Made by a program: the position numbers and the translations under genes. DNA of 64,000 nt, from NCBI RefSeq assembly GCF_048892425.1, contig NZ_JBLZHU010000008.1:1-64000 (forward strand). The letters run 5' to 3'. Below are positions 60,217 through 64,000 of the stretch, in pieces. The notes below the pieces were generated by a model. It was not told the origin of the DNA and did no database searches. It was given only the letters and a program-made list of their open reading frames with translations. The first letter of the stretch is position 1, and every line of letters starts with the position of its first letter. This DNA is from Pacificispira sp002696645. GTDB lineage: Bacteria > Pseudomonadota > Alphaproteobacteria > UBA8366 > Aestuariispiraceae.

Positions 60217-62394
60217 TCACTGTGGCGGCGGAGTTGGCCCGCCGAACAGGAAAGATCCAGGTATCTCAAAACTATTGGCCCCGGACGCCGATGTAACAGA
60301 GATTGCATTCACTTCCTCAACGCCGACCACCGGAACAGGACCCTGTGCAATCGTCGGGGCCGCAACGGGCGTAATCGAAGGTGCTTCCGGTCCAGCGGTT
60401 GGGGGCTGCAAAGAAAGGGGGTCTGATACCGGCGCAGCACTCAGCGATGGACTTGCAGAATCCGCAGCGGGAACTGCCGCTACCGATCGATCCAGCGGCC
60501 CCTGAACAACCGCAGCGTCGACCGCTGAGACACTGGTTTCAGACGACCCGCCAAGCAGACGACGCACAGAACTGAAAAAAGTCTCTGATTCGTTAGGGAC
60601 CGTGGCAGCAGCTTCGCTCACGGTTGCGGTCTCATAGACAGGCTGAACCCCCGAATCGGATGGAACCACAGCGGGTGAAGGCGCAACAGTTGGCGGTGTG
60701 AGACGCGCGGTACTGACTTCAGGAACTGCGACCGGGGTTGTTGCCGGACTATCAGCAGGGGCATCCAGTGGCGCCATGCCGGTCGTCGGGGCGGGAACAG
60801 TTTCGGGCTCAGCGGATGAGGGCGCGGTGGTGCCCGCTGCGGGCGCATCTGAGGATGTTTCCGGCGGTGGCGTGATCGTAGAGGCAGGCGCGCTTGGTTC
60901 AGCAGGCGGCGCTAAAGGCTCAGCTGGCGGAAGTGGTGCGGGTGCTTCTGACCTCAGCTTGTTTTTCATCTGGCGCGCCTGAACATCTTCCAGGGGCGGC
61001 AGTTCCTGCACATCCCCATCATTGCTCTTATAAAACTCAAGGTCTTCAATGACGTCGACATCCAGCTTCATAAAGCCCGGCGTCATCAAACCCATCGCAG
61101 TCGCCAATTCATAAACGGCAATACGGGTATCATAATCGGCCCGGATAAGATTCTGTTCCGCCTGGAAAACCTCGTTTTCCGCATCCAGAACGTTCAGGGT
61201 TGTTTCCTTCCCGGCCGACCGCAACTTCTGCCGCGCGACAAAAACCTCCTGAGCAATAGAAACGGCATTGAACAGCAATTCTTTGCGTTCAGAGGTGTTC
61301 TGGTACTTCGTCCAGGCCTGTCGCACCTGACGCTCAACCTCGCGTTGCGTGCGGTCTGCGGCAGCCAATTGTTCCAGCCAGCTTTCCTGCGCACTGGCGA
61401 CGGCGGCATCTGTGCGGAAGCCTGAGAAGATTTCCCAGCTTGCCTCAATCAACACCGCCATGTCCTTGTCGACATTGCGGGTGCCACTGACATTGCTTTC
61501 GTAATTCATGCGCCCAACAGCGCTGAGGCTGGGCAGATAGGCACCGCGTTCCGCCTCAATCGTGAAGCGGGCGCTTCTGGCCAGAAACTCCCGGCCGGTT
61601 ATTAAGGGGTTTTCATCCCTGGCAATATACAGCGCGTCATCAATGGTTGGCGGGATGACTTCCATCGGTACCGGTTCCAGGCGCATCTGGGTAATGTCTG
61701 GTGACGAATCGAATGACTGAATATAGGAGGCAACCGCCTGGCGAAGCTGGCCTTCCAGATCAACGCGGGCCTCAATCGCCAATTGCAGACGCGATTTCGC
61801 CTGCAGCACATCAACCTCAATCCCCGCGCCGCGTTCAACCCGTTCGGTTTCCAGATTCAATTGCTCCCGGATTGTGCGTTCCCGGGCGCGCGCCACGCGG
61901 ATCAGTTCGTTCAATCGCAGGACACCCAGATAGGCTGTGACGCCTTGCAACATGACGGTTTGAACGGTGCTTTCCAGCGCATAGGCCACACTGTCACGCG
62001 CCATTAATGCAGATGACACGCGGTTATCAGTCCCGCCACCATCGAACAGAACCTGTCGGATCTGGATGCCCAAAGCTTTGAACTGCTGAAAGTCCCCTTG
62101 GGTCCCCGCCGCGCGGGTCGTGGTGTTTGAAACCAGTTCCTTACCAAGGCTGCTGGTGGCGGTGACAGTCGGCAGATACCCGGACCGCGCGCTGCGCACT
62201 GATTCCTGCGTGCGGCGCAGAATCGCCCGTTGTTCTTCAATTCTTGGATTTGTTTGGATCAGGGACCGCAGCTCTTCGGCCATTAACTGGGCGTGTGCCT
62301 GCGGGGTCTGTGCCGTGGTCAGAACGCAGAAAGCCAGCGCGCCAAAATACATGCCGCGCACAGCCATTCCAAAACCGTTCAAATCTCTAGCCAC
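60217..62394 (-). CDS. TolC-family outer-membrane protein with long C-terminal tail
   Basis: A ~725-residue outer-membrane factor for type I secretion. A signal peptide ends near TAQTPQAHA. Two OEP repeats cover ~25-430 with typical helical hairpins (RVERGAGIEVDVLQAKSRLQLA, LNVLDAENEVFQAEQNLIRADYDTR) and the end of the barrel at VYELATAMGLM. About 270 further residues form a Pro/Ala/Ser/Val-rich low-complexity extension, not found in normal TolC (450-500 residues). The GTG at 62394 with GAGGGG 5 bp upstream is the best start. It follows the HlyD gene by 117 bp. Confidence 0.85.
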   Translation of the reverse strand: MARDLNGFGMAVRGMYFGALAFCVLTTAQTPQAHAQLMAEELRSLIQTNPRIEEQRAILRRTQESVRSARSGYLPTVTATSSLGKELVSNTTTRAAGTQGDFQQFKALGIQIRQVLFDGGGTDNRVSSALMARDSVAYALESTVQTVMLQGVTAYLGVLRLNELIRVARARERTIREQLNLETERVERGAGIEVDVLQAKSRLQLAIEARVDLEGQLRQAVASYIQSFDSSPDITQMRLEPVPMEVIPPTIDDALYIARDENPLITGREFLARSARFTIEAERGAYLPSLSAVGRMNYESNVSGTRNVDKDMAVLIEASWEIFSGFRTDAAVASAQESWLEQLAAADRTQREVERQVRQAWTKYQNTSERKELLFNAVSIAQEVFVARQKLRSAGKETTLNVLDAENEVFQAEQNLIRADYDTRIAVYELATAMGLMTPGFMKLDVDVIEDLEFYKSNDGDVQELPPLEDVQARQMKNKLRSEAPAPLPPAEPLAPPAEPSAPASTITPPPETSSDAPAAGTTAPSSAEPETVPAPTTGMAPLDAPADSPATTPVAVPEVSTARLTPPTVAPSPAVVPSDSGVQPVYETATVSEAAATVPNESETFFSSVRRLLGGSSETSVSAVDAAVVQGPLDRSVAAVPAADSASPSLSAAPVSDPLSLQPPTAGPEAPSITPVAAPTIAQGPVPVVGVEEVNAISVTSASGANSFEIPGSFLFGGPTPPPQ

Positions 62395-62511
62395 CGACGC
62401 CCCTCTTACCCCTATTCCTCGCTTAATGCCCTGATTCTTAGCCAGTGCAATAAACGAAACCGCCAACCACCTTATTCTTACCAGATAGATCGGCAGTCTA
62501 CCAACAGACTC

Positions 62512-63837
62512 TTACCGCTCCCGGAACGCTTCATGTTGCAGCTTCAGTACGGGCCTGACCATGTAATCAAGCACAGTTCGCGTTCCTGTGTGGATATCAA
62601 CAGTCGCTTCCATCCCCGGTGTGATCGGAAAATCACCTTCTTGTGTCCCTAAATACGTCTTATCCGTCCGCACCACAACTTCATAGTAAGTCTGCCCCTG
62701 CTGCCCTGTGCTGGTGCTGGCTGATACACGTTCGACAACGCCGTCCAAGCCCCCATACCGGGCATAATCATAGGTGGTGATTTTAACGACAGCCTTCTGC
62801 CCGGCGGCAACAAACCCTCGATCTTTCGGGTTCAGTTTCGCCCGAATTTGAAGGTCGTCGGAAACCGGAACAATTTCAGCAATCGGTTCACCGGGGCGAA
62901 TAACGCCGCCGATCGTATTGGTCCGCAAATCCATCACGATCCCATTTATTGGACTTTTGATTTCGGCCCGCAACGCCTGATCAGTCGCAGTGGTCAGGGT
63001 CTCTTTCATTTCAGCAATTCTGGTTTCAATAGAGACCAGGTCTTCAAGCGCCCGCCTGCTGTACTGTTCGATCTCCCGTTCACGTTCCGCATCAATCTCG
63101 CTTAACGCAGATCGCGCACGCGGAACGGATTGCTGCAAAACCGACAATTCCCCTTTTAACTTTTCGACTTCCCCTTCAATCTGGACATGCTCCATCTTAG
63201 GGGTCAGGCCTTCCTTTAACAAATTAGCGGACATTTCTAAGCGCTGCTGAACCAGCGCCAGATCCCGGCGAACGGAGCTGGTATGAGCCTCCAATTCCGC
63301 AATCTCTAACTGACGCTGTTTAGAGCGTTGATCCAGCACGCTTAATGACGACTGAAGATCACGTTTGCGCGCCTCAAAACTGCGCAATTCCGCTTCGACC
63401 ATGTCGGGGCGGTTTTCAACGATATCGGCGGGGAACTGGGGATCAGACTCACCGCCCTGCGCCTCCGCCGTCAGACGCGCCTTCGCCAGATACAGGCCAT
63501 CCAGGCGGACCTGCAACTCCTGCCGGTTAATGCCAACACCCGCCAGGTTCAACTGCATAAGACTTTGCCCGGCGGTCACATGGTCCCCCTCCTTAACCAT
63601 TATGGACTCGATCACGCCGCCTTCCAGATGCTGTACGAACTGGGTCTGCTGTTCAGGAATAACCTCCCCGATCGCAACAGAGACTTCATCCAGTTGCGCC
63701 ATCGACGCCCAGCCAAAGAACCCTGCCAGCAACACGCCAGGCCCCCAAATCGCGAATCGAGAAGATCCTGTCTTGATCGACGCTCGCAGGGCGTCCAGCG
63801 GATTGTCGGAATTCGGATCAATACGGGTGGCGACCAT
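62512..63837 (-). CDS. HlyD-family membrane-fusion protein (type I secretion)
   Basis: A 441-residue periplasmic adaptor. One membrane segment lies at ~28-48. EGGVIESIMVKEGDHVTAGQ is the first lipoyl half, followed by a long coiled-coil hairpin (~95-280) and the AEIKSPINGIVMDLRTNTIGGVIRPGEPIAEIVP second half. The C-terminal signature ITPGMEATVDIHTGTRTVLDYM is typical of the type I secretion group. It lies between a C-terminal exporter fragment and the TolC gene. Confidence 0.92.
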   Translation of the reverse strand: MVATRIDPNSDNPLDALRASIKTGSSRFAIWGPGVLLAGFFGWASMAQLDEVSVAIGEVIPEQQTQFVQHLEGGVIESIMVKEGDHVTAGQSLMQLNLAGVGINRQELQVRLDGLYLAKARLTAEAQGGESDPQFPADIVENRPDMVEAELRSFEARKRDLQSSLSVLDQRSKQRQLEIAELEAHTSSVRRDLALVQQRLEMSANLLKEGLTPKMEHVQIEGEVEKLKGELSVLQQSVPRARSALSEIDAEREREIEQYSRRALEDLVSIETRIAEMKETLTTATDQALRAEIKSPINGIVMDLRTNTIGGVIRPGEPIAEIVPVSDDLQIRAKLNPKDRGFVAAGQKAVVKITTYDYARYGGLDGVVERVSASTSTGQQGQTYYEVVVRTDKTYLGTQEGDFPITPGMEATVDIHTGTRTVLDYMVRPVLKLQHEAFRER

Positions 63838-63894
63838 TGCTAAAGCCCCCCAAACATACAGGATTGCCTGAAGCCAGACTGGGCCAAAATGTTG

Positions 63895-64000
63895 CTATTC
63901 CGCCGCATTGGGAGAAACTTCCTTTTTCACAGATCCCGCCGCTCCAGGGCCCATTTTTCCAGGAGGTGTTGCCCCCTGAACCGCCGGGTTTTGCTTTTCT
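63895..64000 (-). CDS. C-terminus of a CDS, probably the type I secretion ABC exporter
   Basis: The window ends inside this gene. The last ~35 codons read EKQNPAVQGATPPGKMGPG.. and end at a TAG (63895). No conserved ABC motif is in this fragment, so the identity rests on the position just upstream of hlyD in the same direction. The tail is basic, Pro/Gly-rich and not diagnostic. Confidence 0.5.
   Translation of the reverse strand, partial: EKQNPAVQGATPPGKMGPGAAGSVKKEVSPNAAE

Overview
The window reads as chromosome of a free-living, probably marine alphaproteobacterium of the Rhodospirillales type. The evidence is indirect. It carries two PAS_5-family proteins, a DUF2336 protein, a type-2 argC, a C-minus ribosomal protein L33, a pseudo-dihydroorotase next to pyrB, and dispersed palindromic repeats with CCCTGGAC/CCGGATC and CCTGAGGAG/CTTCGAGA cores. 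The genus cannot be named from sequence alone. No rRNA, tRNA, transposase, integrase or CRISPR array was found.

Layout, left to right. Positions 1-1309 hold five near-tandem copies of a ~225 bp palindromic repeat mixed with two copies of a second ~90 bp element. Positions 1310-8610 form a carnitine/gamma-butyrobetaine cluster: CaiD-like hydratase, ADP-forming CoA ligase, acyl-CoA dehydrogenase, L-carnitine dehydrogenase and dehydrocarnitine cleavage enzyme, with a divergent GlxA/AraC regulator. Positions 8677-15000 hold manC, a ureohydrolase, ilvD and the nitrogen pair glnB-glnA behind a sigma-54-type promoter. Positions 15194-21684 hold a histidine kinase, a small ORF/RNA candidate, an SDR-dehydratase pair, a PAS_5 protein, a hydrolase and a coiled-coil membrane protein.

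Positions 21849-25236 are the most unusual part. Four tightly packed genes encode a regulatory-like adaptor, a LysM plus peptidoglycan-binding adaptor, an unrecognised protein and a stand-alone ComEC-type metallo-beta-lactamase-fold protein. This resembles the adaptor/payload cassettes of contractile secretion systems, but no secretion-system structural gene lies in the window.

Positions 25257-34738 hold a 2-hydroxyacid dehydrogenase, aspS, a TetR/VOC pair, a second PAS_5 protein, an excisionase-type HTH and an inorganic-ion block (nhaA, sbtA, sbtB, SulP with STAS) suggesting bicarbonate and sodium handling. Positions 34890-43174 hold rnd, an M23 peptidase, an overlapping chain argC-nucleotidyltransferase-murI-gamma carbonic anhydrase, small membrane proteins, a GNAT and a ZntB/CorA transporter. 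Positions 43239-58907 carry mostly housekeeping genes: histidine kinase, pyrB, inactive pyrC, plsY, dprA, topA, rnr, a CtpA-type protease, a NUDIX hydrolase and rpmG. Positions 59017-64000 are the downstream part of a type I secretion operon: the C-terminus of a protein that is probably the ABC exporter, then HlyD adaptor, a TolC with an unusual long tail, and a SPOR lipoprotein.

Start codons were re-chosen by ribosome-binding site and family alignment where the longest frame looked over-extended; those cases are stated in each entry.
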